From NCBI GenBank assembly GCA_900759665.1, contig CAAEWE010000045.1:1-31263 (forward strand): a DNA stretch of 31,263 nucleotides, read 5' to 3'. A model generated the notes under the pieces. The model was not told the origin of the DNA. It saw only the letters and a program-made list of their open reading frames with translations, and did not search any database. The position numbers were made by a program, and so were the translations under genes. Below are positions 23,629 to 31,263 of the stretch, piece after piece (the first letter of the stretch is position 1; each line of letters opens with the position of its first letter). Source of the stretch: Lachnospiraceae bacterium (GTDB lineage Bacteria > Bacillota > Clostridia > Lachnospirales > Lachnospiraceae).

Positions 23629-25231
23629 AGAATTTTGCCTGTTAAATGAACCATGGATTAAAGTTTTGGATCAAGAAAATACAATAAAGGAAGTTTCGTT
23701 GCTTGATGTTTTTCGAGATGCCCATAAATACAAAAGTCTGGCAGGTGAAACTGTCACACAGGATGCATCTATTCTGCGATTATTATTGGCAATAGTGATT
23801 ACTGTGCTTTATCGATATGATGTTGATGGACAAGAGGATAATGTACTGGAATATGAGGATCCTGAGGAAGTGATTTTAGAACGATGGTCAGAGTATTGGA
23901 AGAAAGGAGCATTTAAAGCAGATACATTTCAAAAATATCTGGAAACATATAAGGAAAGGTTTTTTTTATTTCATCCGGAAACCCCCTTTTGGCAGGTGGC
24001 AGATTTGAAGGATGGAACAAATTACGGGATTATTAATTTGTATGGAAATATAAAAGAGAGTAATAATGTGGCATCCAGACATCATTTTCATATGACAGAT
24101 GGACATTATGTAGAGACTGTGTCGTATGCTGAAACAGCACGCTGGCTGGTATATAATAATGCGTATTCCATTAATGTAAAAACAAAGGTGGACGGAAAAA
24201 ATAAACCGACGGGTGTTGGAAGACTAGGAAAGCTTGGTTTGATTATAGTTGAAGAAAACACGATATATAAGACGATCTTGATGAATTTATGTGCTCTGAA
24301 TGGTCAAGGGATGGCATGGAATGAGCCGAAACCGATATGGGAACAGCCTCCTAAAATTGAGGTGGGTGTTGAAATTGTTCCTCCGGATAATTTACCAGAG
24401 CTATATACAATTCAGTCAAGAAGATCACTACTCCAAAGAAAGGATGGATGGGTGTCAGGATATCGGTCGGTAGGAGGAGACTATTATAGTATTATAAATG
24501 ATTTAGTAGAACCGATGACATTATTAAAACAGGATAGTAAGGATAAGGAAAATATTAAGCCTCTAAAACATCAAAAATCAATTGCTGCGTGGAGGGAATT
24601 TCCAAGCATGTTAGTACAAAGTGAATCATTGCCGTTGAAACCGGGATTGATTCGGTGGTTGGAAGAATTGATGGAAGATGTACAAATGAAAAATAAGCAA
24701 TTAATAACATTTCATATGATAGGATTGGAATACGGGGATGGAATGAGTTATACCAATGGTGAATTGATTGATGAATCACTGTCAATGTCGAAAGAACTTA
24801 TCAAAGAAAAGGGGGATATTTGGAGAAGGCTGATTACAGATGAAATAGAAAAATGTGAGGAAGTTGTTCAAAAAAGTTATTATTTTTTTGCAAAGGAGTT
24901 AGCTGCCGATTTATATAAAGGAGATAAGAAAAAGACAACAGATATCGTGGATTCCTTGGCAACAGCATATTATTATAAGATCGACAGATTTTTTCGGGAA
25001 TGGTTGATCAGTATTAAACCTGGAGAAAGCAAAAAGGAAGAAAAAGAATATGAATGGCAGCAAACTTCATCAAAGATTGCAGAATCAGTTGTCGTGGATT
25101 ATATATCAGGGATAGATCCACAGCATATAATGATATGTGCAAAAGCAGTTGGAATATTTAAAAAGAATTTATATAAGATATATCCTGGCATGGAAAAGAA
25201 AGGAGGGGATGAGAATGAGCAGGAGAAATGA
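23621..25231 (+). CDS. cas8e: Cascade large subunit Cas8e (CasA/Cse1)
   Basis: This 536-aa protein has the Cse1 opening FCLLNEPWIKVLDQENTIKEVSL and early SLLDVFRDAHKYKSLAGET. PFWQVADLKDG, ETARWLVYNNAYSINVKTK and LMNLCALNGQGMAWNEP are further matches to the family. Cas8e recognises the PAM, opens the target duplex and recruits Cas3. AAGGAGGAG lies just before ATG 23621, and the gene overlaps cas3 by 8 nt, so translation is probably coupled. The length is usual for the family (about 500-560). PAM-contacting residues cannot be assigned by eye. Confidence 0.93.
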   Translation: MDKEFCLLNEPWIKVLDQENTIKEVSLLDVFRDAHKYKSLAGETVTQDASILRLLLAIVITVLYRYDVDGQEDNVLEYEDPEEVILERWSEYWKKGAFKADTFQKYLETYKERFFLFHPETPFWQVADLKDGTNYGIINLYGNIKESNNVASRHHFHMTDGHYVETVSYAETARWLVYNNAYSINVKTKVDGKNKPTGVGRLGKLGLIIVEENTIYKTILMNLCALNGQGMAWNEPKPIWEQPPKIEVGVEIVPPDNLPELYTIQSRRSLLQRKDGWVSGYRSVGGDYYSIINDLVEPMTLLKQDSKDKENIKPLKHQKSIAAWREFPSMLVQSESLPLKPGLIRWLEELMEDVQMKNKQLITFHMIGLEYGDGMSYTNGELIDESLSMSKELIKEKGDIWRRLITDEIEKCEEVVQKSYYFFAKELAADLYKGDKKKTTDIVDSLATAYYYKIDRFFREWLISIKPGESKKEEKEYEWQQTSSKIAESVVVDYISGIDPQHIMICAKAVGIFKKNLYKIYPGMEKKGGDENEQEK

Positions 25232-25799
25232 AATTGGACAATATATCACAAAAAAGATAAGGTCTTTTCAAGAATCTAATGACAATGCATCTCTTGCAAA
25301 ACTGCGACGGGGAGTGGGACATCGACCCGGAGAATTGCCGGAATTGTATGGAATCTTGTTAAAGGACATGCCGGATAGTTTTTGGAACGCACAGGGAGAT
25401 ATTACCGTGGAGGAATGGAGCTGTTATATTTCATTAACACTATTTGCATGGCATCAGCAAGGCAATGATTTGAAAAAGCAGTGTGTGCATACTTCTGAAA
25501 AGTACGAGAGTATAGGAAAAGCAATGAGAAGGCTGGTTTCTGCATATGATGATTCCAATGCGGAGGAGAGAGTACAGAAAAAATTACAGACCTTAATTAC
25601 GTCAAAGGATATGGAGGAATTTGCATATCATTTGAAAGGTATTATTACATTAATTCGAAAAGAAGGAATGGCGATTAATTATTCTGAATTAGCAAAAGAT
25701 ATATATTCGTTTCAGTTTGTTGATTCAAGGAATCAAATCAGTTTAAAATGGGGACAAGATTTTTACAGAGTAAGTAAGGAGGAAAAAAATAATGAATAA
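25215..25799 (+). CDS. cse2: Cascade small subunit Cse2 (CasB)
   Basis: This 194-aa, largely helical, basic protein matches Cse2 in size and in LAKLRRGVGHRPGELPELYGIL, whose basic stretch contacts nucleic acid in known Cascade structures. Two copies normally form the belly of the complex and steady the displaced strand. ATG 25215 has AGGAGGGG (25201-25208) 6 nt upstream; ATG 25209 and the longer frame from 25137 are less likely. It overlaps cas8e by 17 nt and cas7 by 8 nt. Confidence 0.92.
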   Translation: MSRRNEIGQYITKKIRSFQESNDNASLAKLRRGVGHRPGELPELYGILLKDMPDSFWNAQGDITVEEWSCYISLTLFAWHQQGNDLKKQCVHTSEKYESIGKAMRRLVSAYDDSNAEERVQKKLQTLITSKDMEEFAYHLKGIITLIRKEGMAINYSELAKDIYSFQFVDSRNQISLKWGQDFYRVSKEEKNNE

Positions 25800-26892
25800 A
25801 AATTTATATTTGGATGTACATGTATTACAGACTGTGCCGCCGAGCTGTGTGAACAGGGATGATACCGGAAGTCCTAAAACTGCGGTGTATGGAGGGGTGA
25901 GAAGGTCAAGAGTTTCATCACAGGCATGGAAAAGGGCGATGAGACTTAAATTTCAGGAATTATTTGAACAGGATCAGATAGGAATTCGAACAAAGAATGT
26001 TAAAAAATTGCTGATGCAGAAAATGGTGGAGATTGCTCCAGAAAAAGACGGTGATAAATTAGAAGAAATTGCAGATAGTGCATTAACAAAAGCAAAAATT
26101 AAAAGCAGCGGTGGGAAAAAAGATGTTTTGTTTTTTATCAGTTCACAGCAGGTGGATGCTTTGGCCCATTTGGCATTAGAATATGCGGATGTGACAGAAA
26201 AGGATAAAGATAAGGTATATAAAAGTAAATGGAGAGAAGTTTTAACAAGGAATCCTAGCATTGACATTTTATTATTTGGAAGAATGGCTGCAAGTGATCC
26301 GGAATTAAATTGTGAAGCGGCCGCCCAGGTGGCACATTGTATATCTACACATGAAGTGAGCAATGAATATGATTATTTTACTGCTGTGGATGATTGCAAT
26401 GAAGATGATAATGCCGGAGCAGGTCATTTAGGTACCATAGAATTTAATTCTTCAACTCTTTACAGATATACCACGGTTAATATTGCAGAACTATTTGAAG
26501 ATGGTTTGAGTGTAGATGAGGTTTGTAGTGTGATAAGTGGGTATTTAGAAGCGTTTATAAAAGCGATGCCAACAGGAAAACAAAATACATTTGCAAACAG
26601 AACATTGCCATGTTTCACATATGTAACATTAAGAGAAGATCAGCCGGTTAATATGGCAGGAGCCTTTGAAAAACCTATTTTTAAGAGTAATGATGGATAT
26701 GAAAGAAAGTCAATTAAAGCACTTTTGAATTATGCAAAAAAAATATATGATAACTATGTGGATGAGCCGAAAAGAAGTTGGTGTGTCTGTTTAGATGATA
26801 TGGATTTAAAAACTGACAATATGAAAGTAGAGCGTGCAACAATGAAGAACTTAGCAGAGGTTGTAGTGGATGCAGTTAAGGATAATAACTAA
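25792..26892 (+). CDS. cas7e: Cascade backbone subunit Cas7e (CasC/Cse4)
   Basis: This 366-aa RAMP protein begins LYLDVHVLQTVPPSCVNRDD and GVRRSRVSSQAWKRAMR, hallmarks of the Cse4/CasC family. Later it has AHCISTHEVSNEYDYFTAVDD and FKAMPTGKQ-like sequence (KAMPTGKQNTFANRTLP). Six copies form the crRNA-binding filament. AAGGAGG precedes ATG 25792, which overlaps the cse2 stop by 8 nt. The stop is followed by 17 nt before cas5. Confidence 0.95.
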   Translation: MNKNLYLDVHVLQTVPPSCVNRDDTGSPKTAVYGGVRRSRVSSQAWKRAMRLKFQELFEQDQIGIRTKNVKKLLMQKMVEIAPEKDGDKLEEIADSALTKAKIKSSGGKKDVLFFISSQQVDALAHLALEYADVTEKDKDKVYKSKWREVLTRNPSIDILLFGRMAASDPELNCEAAAQVAHCISTHEVSNEYDYFTAVDDCNEDDNAGAGHLGTIEFNSSTLYRYTTVNIAELFEDGLSVDEVCSVISGYLEAFIKAMPTGKQNTFANRTLPCFTYVTLREDQPVNMAGAFEKPIFKSNDGYERKSIKALLNYAKKIYDNYVDEPKRSWCVCLDDMDLKTDNMKVERATMKNLAEVVVDAVKDNN

Positions 26893-26909
26893 AAGGGGAG
26901 TGTGATTAT

Positions 26910-27602
26910 TTGTTTACACTGTTATTACGTTTGAATGGACCGTTACAATCATGGGGTTCAGGATCATTATATGATAATAGGGATACCGATTATTATCCTA
27001 CAAAGAGTGGAGTGATCGGGCTGATTGCTGCGGCGTTAGGGATAAAAAGGGGAGAATCTCTTAAAGAATTAAATTCGCTTCGATTTGGAATCCGAATTGA
27101 CTATCAGGGAGAATATATGAGAGATTTTCAAATTACCGATATGGGAGGAAAGTTAAATAAAAATCTTTCTACTAGAGCATATTTGAGTGATGCAACTTTT
27201 TTGGCAGGCTTGTCTTCTGAAAAATATGAATTGCTGGATCAGGTCAGGAAAGCTGTTCATTGCCCGAAATACGCTGTTTTTCTGGGGAGAAAATCCTGTC
27301 CGCCGACATTACCCTTAGATGTGGGACTGGTTGAAAAGGATCTCTATGATGCATTATATTCACATCCGTGGTTGTTACCTGAATGGCGTCAGAGTCAGTT
27401 GTTTTGGAAAAGAAATATAATGGAACTGAGGATTATTATTGAAACAGAGAATGGTTCATTAAAAAAGGATGTTCCGGTTTCCTTTGAAGCAAATTATAGG
27501 CAGTATGGGTATAGAAACATTAAAGATATGCCGGGAAAGATTGTAAAAAAAGCAATTTTAATAAATGAGACGGATCATGATCCGATGAAAGAATTGGGGT
27601 GA
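26910..27602 (+). CDS. cas5e: Cascade subunit Cas5e (CasD), TTG start
   Basis: This 230-aa RAMP protein opens FTLLLRLNGPLQSWGSGSLY and DTDYYPTKSGVIGLIAAALG, typical of Cas5e. It binds the 5' handle of the crRNA and caps the Cas7 filament. The only start that fits the homology is TTG 26910, with GGGGAG (26895-26900) 9 nt upstream. The nearby GTG at 26902 is out of frame. A TTG start may lower its output relative to Cas7, which matches the 1:6 ratio in Cascade; that link is inference. Confidence 0.93.
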   Translation: MFTLLLRLNGPLQSWGSGSLYDNRDTDYYPTKSGVIGLIAAALGIKRGESLKELNSLRFGIRIDYQGEYMRDFQITDMGGKLNKNLSTRAYLSDATFLAGLSSEKYELLDQVRKAVHCPKYAVFLGRKSCPPTLPLDVGLVEKDLYDALYSHPWLLPEWRQSQLFWKRNIMELRIIIETENGSLKKDVPVSFEANYRQYGYRNIKDMPGKIVKKAILINETDHDPMKELG

Positions 27603-27609
27603 GGAATTA

Positions 27610-28245
27610 ATGTATTTATCAAGAGTAGAATTAGATATTACTAAGAAACAGACACAAATAGCATTAATATCCCGTAATAAATTTCATGGAGCAGTAGAAG
27701 CAGCATTTTGTTGTACAACAGAAAATCGTTCAAGGAACCTTTGGCGTTTAGATAAATTAGCAGGAAAAATATATTTGTTGATATTGAGTAAAGAAAAGCC
27801 GGATTTATCCGGGATTGTCAGACAGTTTGGAACACCGGGGTCGTTATGTGAGACCAAGGAATATGATGTTCTGTTAAACAGAGTCACAGAACAATCTGTC
27901 TGGCGGTTTCGGGTAGTGGCGAACCCAACAAAATGTATAAGAGATGAAGATGGAAGAAGAAAGAGAATAGCACATACAACGCTTAAATATCAAATGAAAT
28001 GGTTTGTTGAGCAAGGAGAAAAACATGGATTTCAAATTATGGAGGATAAATTGCAAATTATGGAATCCACATGGTTAATGTTTAATAAACGGAATGAGCG
28101 GATGGTACGTGCATTTGCGGTTACCTATGAGGGAATATTAAAAGTGAATGATGTTGAGAAGTTCAAAGAAATATTAACGGAAGGATTAGGAAGAGAAAAG
28201 GCATATGGGATGGGATTGATGACAATCATGAGGGCGAGTGCATGA
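27610..28245 (+). CDS. cas6e: CRISPR RNA endonuclease Cas6e (CasE)
   Basis: This 211-aa RAMP endoribonuclease cleaves at the base of each repeat hairpin and stays bound to the crRNA 3' stem-loop. The N-terminus MYLSRVELDITKK and His26 in SRNKFHGAVE place the probable catalytic histidine. The C-terminal glycine-rich loop LGREKAYGMGLMTI is the RAMP signature. GGGGTGAGG lies upstream of ATG 27610. The stop overlaps the cas1 start (ATGA). The repeats in the downstream array have the GC-rich stem that Cas6e recognises. Confidence 0.94.
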   Translation: MYLSRVELDITKKQTQIALISRNKFHGAVEAAFCCTTENRSRNLWRLDKLAGKIYLLILSKEKPDLSGIVRQFGTPGSLCETKEYDVLLNRVTEQSVWRFRVVANPTKCIRDEDGRRKRIAHTTLKYQMKWFVEQGEKHGFQIMEDKLQIMESTWLMFNKRNERMVRAFAVTYEGILKVNDVEKFKEILTEGLGREKAYGMGLMTIMRASA

Positions 28246-29156
28246 ATGGGATAGAAAAGCCAGATTTACAGGCATTAGCAACAATAAAAGACCGTATTAC
28301 GTTTGTATATGCAGAGCATTGTAAGATCAGCAGAGCCAATGGGGCGATTACAATTCATGATGAACAGGGGACGAAAGCGATTCCGGCGGCTATGATAAGT
28401 ACGTTGTTGTTGGGACCAGGGACAGAAATTTCTCACAGAGCTGTTGAACTGATCAGTGATGCAGGCGTTTCTATCATATGGGTTGGTGAGCATGGAGTAA
28501 GGTTTTATGCAAGTGGACGTGCATTGACCAATCATTCCGCTTTGTTGTTAAAGCAGGCAAAATATGTAAGTAATGAGAAACTGCATATACAGGTTGCAAG
28601 GAAAATGTATCAGTTAAGATTTCCGGATGAGGATGTTTCGAAATTGACAATGCAGCAACTTCGAGGAAGAGAAGGAAGCAGAGTTAGAAATATTTATAAG
28701 CAGCAGTCTAAGAAATGGAATGTTGAATGGAAGGGAAGAAATTACGATCCGGAATCCTATGAAAAAGGAGATATTGTTAACAAGTCGTTATCAGCAGGAA
28801 ATGCCTGCTTATATGGTATTGCTCATGCAGTGATCTGTGCATTGGGGTGCAGTCCGGGACTTGGATTTGTTCATGTAGGTCACGAATTATCTTTTGTATA
28901 CGATATTGCGGATTTATACAAGGCAGAGGTTACGATACCGGTGGCATTTGAAATTGCTTCTAAAAAAGTAGAAGAGGTAGATGGTGAGACTCGGAGAAAA
29001 ATACGGGATGCACTAAAAAATGGGAAAATATTAGACCGTATGGTACATGATATTAAATGGTTGTTATCAGATGACTTTAAAGAAGAAGATTATAAGAGTG
29101 TACTGTATTTGTGGGATAATGTTGATGGGAATAAAGACCATGGCATATCCTATTAG
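28242..29156 (+). CDS. cas1: CRISPR integrase Cas1, type I-E
   Basis: This 304-aa protein is the integrase subunit of the spacer acquisition complex. Metal-binding residues line up as Glu144 (LRGREGSRVRNIY), His211 (LGFVHVGHEL) and Asp221/Asp224 (FVYDIADLYK), so the active site looks intact. The I-E features AEHCKISRANGAI and KSLSAGNACLYGIAHAVICALGCSPGLG are present. It starts at ATG 28242, overlapping cas6e by 4 nt, and is followed 11 nt later by cas2. It works as (Cas1)4-(Cas2)2, inserting prespacers at the leader end of the array. Confidence 0.96.
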   Translation: MNGIEKPDLQALATIKDRITFVYAEHCKISRANGAITIHDEQGTKAIPAAMISTLLLGPGTEISHRAVELISDAGVSIIWVGEHGVRFYASGRALTNHSALLLKQAKYVSNEKLHIQVARKMYQLRFPDEDVSKLTMQQLRGREGSRVRNIYKQQSKKWNVEWKGRNYDPESYEKGDIVNKSLSAGNACLYGIAHAVICALGCSPGLGFVHVGHELSFVYDIADLYKAEVTIPVAFEIASKKVEEVDGETRRKIRDALKNGKILDRMVHDIKWLLSDDFKEEDYKSVLYLWDNVDGNKDHGISY

Positions 29157-29167
29157 GGGAATAAAAA

Positions 29168-30031
29168 ATGGTAGTGTTATCAGTGACAAATTGTCCTGTA
29201 CAATTACGGGGAGATCTGACAAAATGGTTTATGGAAATTGATATTGGTGTATATGTTGGAAGAGTATCTGCGAGGGTACGGGATAAAATTTGGAACCGTG
29301 TATGCGATAATATTAAAACAGGAAAAGCAATCATGGTTTATTCATCCAATACGGAACAGGGTTTTTCCATATTAACGCATAATACAGATTGGATTCCCGT
29401 GGATTGTGAAGGAATACTGCTTATGCAAAAGAGCAGTCAGGATAAAGACAGTTTAACATTGGAACAACAAGCAAAAGGATTTAGCAAAGCATCTATGTAT
29501 GCGAAACGCAGAGCAGTTAGTAAAAATTCTGTAAAACAATATGTTATTCTTGATGTAGAGACGACAGGGTTAGATTGCGAATTGGATAGAGTGATTGAAG
29601 TGGGAATGTTAAAAATAAAAGATAATCAGATAATAGACCAGTATCAAAATTTGATTTCTACGGACGTAACTGTTTCGCCGTCTATTATATCATTGACAGG
29701 AATTACAACAGAAATGATTAATGAAAATGGAATTACTGAACAGAATGCATTGAGGGAGATGAAAAAATTTATTGGCAATAGCATGGTTATGGGGTACAAC
29801 GTAAATTTTGATCTTAAGTTTTTAAATAAAATGTGTGAAAGAAATTCTCAAGAGATATTTATTTATAGATGTAAGGATGTACTCCAATTGGTTAGAAGAA
29901 AAATACATATTGATAATTATAGACTGGAGACCGTTGCAAAGGCATGTGGTGTTGAAATTGAAGGGGCACATAGGGCACTTGACGATTGTAAGCTGTTATA
30001 CAGGATCAATAACAAACTAAATATTTTTTGA
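29168..30031 (+). CDS. cas2: Cas2 fused to a DEDDh (DnaQ-like) 3'-5' exonuclease
   Basis: The 287-aa ORF joins a type I-E Cas2 (about 1-95: VVLSVTNCPVQLRGDLTKWF, EIDIGVYVGRVSARVRDKIW, then QGFSILTHN) through a 25-residue linker to an exonuclease domain (about 122-287). All five DEDDh residues are visible: Asp129 and Glu131 in ILDVETTGLD, Asp215 in GYNVNFDLKFL, and His268 and Asp273 in HRALDDC. The same fusion is known from Streptococcus thermophilus I-E, where the exonuclease trims prespacers before integration. AGGGGAA precedes ATG 29168. One continuous frame, with no stop or start between the halves, shows a true fusion. The array begins 44 nt after the stop. Confidence 0.96.
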   Translation: MVVLSVTNCPVQLRGDLTKWFMEIDIGVYVGRVSARVRDKIWNRVCDNIKTGKAIMVYSSNTEQGFSILTHNTDWIPVDCEGILLMQKSSQDKDSLTLEQQAKGFSKASMYAKRRAVSKNSVKQYVILDVETTGLDCELDRVIEVGMLKIKDNQIIDQYQNLISTDVTVSPSIISLTGITTEMINENGITEQNALREMKKFIGNSMVMGYNVNFDLKFLNKMCERNSQEIFIYRCKDVLQLVRRKIHIDNYRLETVAKACGVEIEGAHRALDDCKLLYRINNKLNIF

Positions 30032-30075
30032 AAGCAAATTGTTTGTAATAAGCATAAATTCAGGAATATTTTAGT
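30032..30075 (+). promoter_or_regulatory. Short AT-rich CRISPR leader
   Basis: These 44 bases, nearly all A/T, separate the cas2 stop from repeat 1. Repeat orientation matches the E. coli I-E repeat, so this is the leader side. No convincing -35/-10 pair fits; weak candidates (TTTGTA at 30042-30047, AT-rich boxes near 30065) exist. The functional leader may extend into the cas2 3' end. Confidence 0.55.
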
Positions 30076-31263
30076 ATATTCCCCGCGTATGCGGGGGTGA
30101 ACCTGCTTAAAATGCCACCGCAGGCGGATGATCTTCATATTCCCCGCGTATGCGGGGGTGAACCTGGATGCCCGTTTATTGGTTTCTGTCCGGGATGATA
30201 TTCCCCGCGTATGCGGGGGTGAACCTAAGCTTATCATGAGTAAGTCCTTTTTCCTCTGATATTCCCCGCGTATGCGGGGGTGAACCTGTGGACGGAGAGC
30301 AGTATACGGTTCAGATAAGATATTCCCCGCGTATGCGGGGGTGAACCTAAAGAGGTTAGTATAATGGGATTTAGTAAGTTAATATTCCCCGCGTATGCGG
30401 GGGTGAACCTATTATTAATACGTGATTTACTTTTTAGTTTATATATTCCCCGCGTATGCGGGGGTGAACCTAGAACGCATGTTGTTTTTGTAAAAAAATG
30501 GCAATATTCCCCGCGTATGCGGGGGTGAACCTAAGTATTCTTTTTTATCCTCAAACGGATTATGATATTCCCCGCGTATGCGGGGGTGAACCTAAATCAC
30601 GCAATACTTCTTTATCAATAGAACAATATTCCCCGCGTATGCGGGGGTGAACCTGCCCGAAGCTGTCCCGGGTTTTTATTTCTTCTATATTCCCCGCGTA
30701 TGCGGGGGTGAACCTGAAACCATACGAGGACGGAGGATTAGGGCTAGATATTCCCCGCGTATGCGGGGGTGAACCTATGCAAATGGAGATATTAATGCAA
30801 TCGCACGTATATTCCCCGCGTATGCGGGGGTGAACCTGGACGTTCACGCCCCACATGATATACAACACTATATTCCCCGCGTATGCGGGGGTGAACCTAG
30901 CGGAAATATTAAACTATGAGATAATATGGAATATTCCCCGCGTATGCGGGGGTGAACCTGTATCTGGATGGGGGGAAAGTGGAGAGTCAAGATATTCCCC
31001 GCGTATGCGGGGGTGAACCTATACGACGGTGTGAAAATGCAGTATACAGGTAATATTCCCCGCGTATGCGGGGGTGAACCTATGCCGGTACAAGCAAGGA
31101 AGATACCCGTGTGATATTCCCCGCGTATGCGGGGGTGAACCTAAGCTGCGCCTTTGCCTCCAATGCGGCGGCAAATATTCCCCGCGTATGCGGGGGTGAA
31201 CCTGTCACCGTCAGATACGCCCTCAACGTAAAGAGATATTCCCCGCGTATGCGGGGGTGAACC
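30076..31263 (+). CRISPR. Type I-E CRISPR array, 20 repeats and 19 spacers, continues past the window
   Basis: The 29-nt repeats start ATATTCCCCGCG, pass TATGCGGGG and end GGGTGAACCT, with stem CCCCGC/GCGGGG. They start at 30076, 30137, 30198, 30259, 30320, 30382, 30443, 30504, 30565, 30626, 30687, 30748, 30809, 30870, 30931, 30992, 31053, 31114, 31175 and 31236; the last is cut one base short by the window end. All copies are identical, with no degenerate terminal repeat in view. Spacers are 32 nt except spacer 5 (30349-30381), which is 33. Every spacer begins with A (11) or G (8). Uniform repeats and intact cas genes suggest an active system. Confidence 0.99.

Noticed and set aside
29917..30868. 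Minus-strand frames rich in PPHTRGI, PRIRGEY and TPAYAGN
   Set aside because: They are translations of the CRISPR repeats in three frames, not genes.

Overview
The window looks like part of the chromosome of a gut clostridium, most likely a Lachnospiraceae member. The signs are strong GGAGG-type ribosome binding sites, moderate-to-low GC, VanR/VanS-like and YesN/YesM-like two-component pairs, two-permease sugar ABC genes, remnants of Stickland proline metabolism, and a Gram-positive style type I-E CRISPR-Cas system. No rRNA, tRNA, transposase or phage gene was recognised.

Layout. (1) 1-2450: a 49-aa hydrophobic peptide gene, then an orphan VanR/VanS-like regulator-kinase pair closed by a perfect terminator. 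(2) 2528-6243: an arabinose-type locus with an AraR-like GntR/LacI repressor, an FGGY sugar kinase and L-ribulose-5-phosphate 4-epimerase. A 10-bp perfect inverted repeat overlaps a good promoter in front of the kinase. (3) 6253-14342: a YesN/YesM two-component system followed by a complete YtfQ-YtfR-YtfT-YjfF-like importer (lipoprotein, double ATPase, two permeases). An AraR-like half-site pair lies just after the importer -10 box. Together, regions 2 and 3 read as sensing, uptake and catabolism of arabinose or a related furanose; no araA is present. (4) 14361-16618: a promoter-terminator pair in front of a decapitated amino-acid ABC ATPase, a cytidylate-kinase-like protein and an EamA exporter.

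(5) 16673-20694: a decaying D-proline reductase region. It holds a proline-racemase-like ORF that lacks its N-terminus and carries a TetR-type DNA-binding domain at its C-terminus, a broken LysR gene bracketed by copies of a structured repeat, and remnants of prdC, prdA (the pyruvoyl-subunit half) and a small prd-associated gene. prdB is absent.

(6) 20732-31263: a complete, visibly AT-richer type I-E CRISPR-Cas locus, cas3-cas8e-cse2-cas7-cas5-cas6e-cas1-cas2, on one strand. Cas2 is fused to a DEDDh (DnaQ-like) exonuclease. The array has 20 identical 29-bp repeats and 19 spacers and runs off the right edge. Every spacer begins with a purine.

Most notable are the racemase-TetR fusion inside the collapsing proline reductase locus, the strict purine rule at the repeat-spacer junction next to a Cas2-exonuclease fusion, and the shared AraR-like operators that link the catabolic and transport operons. 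All functional statements are from reading the sequence; no database search was run.
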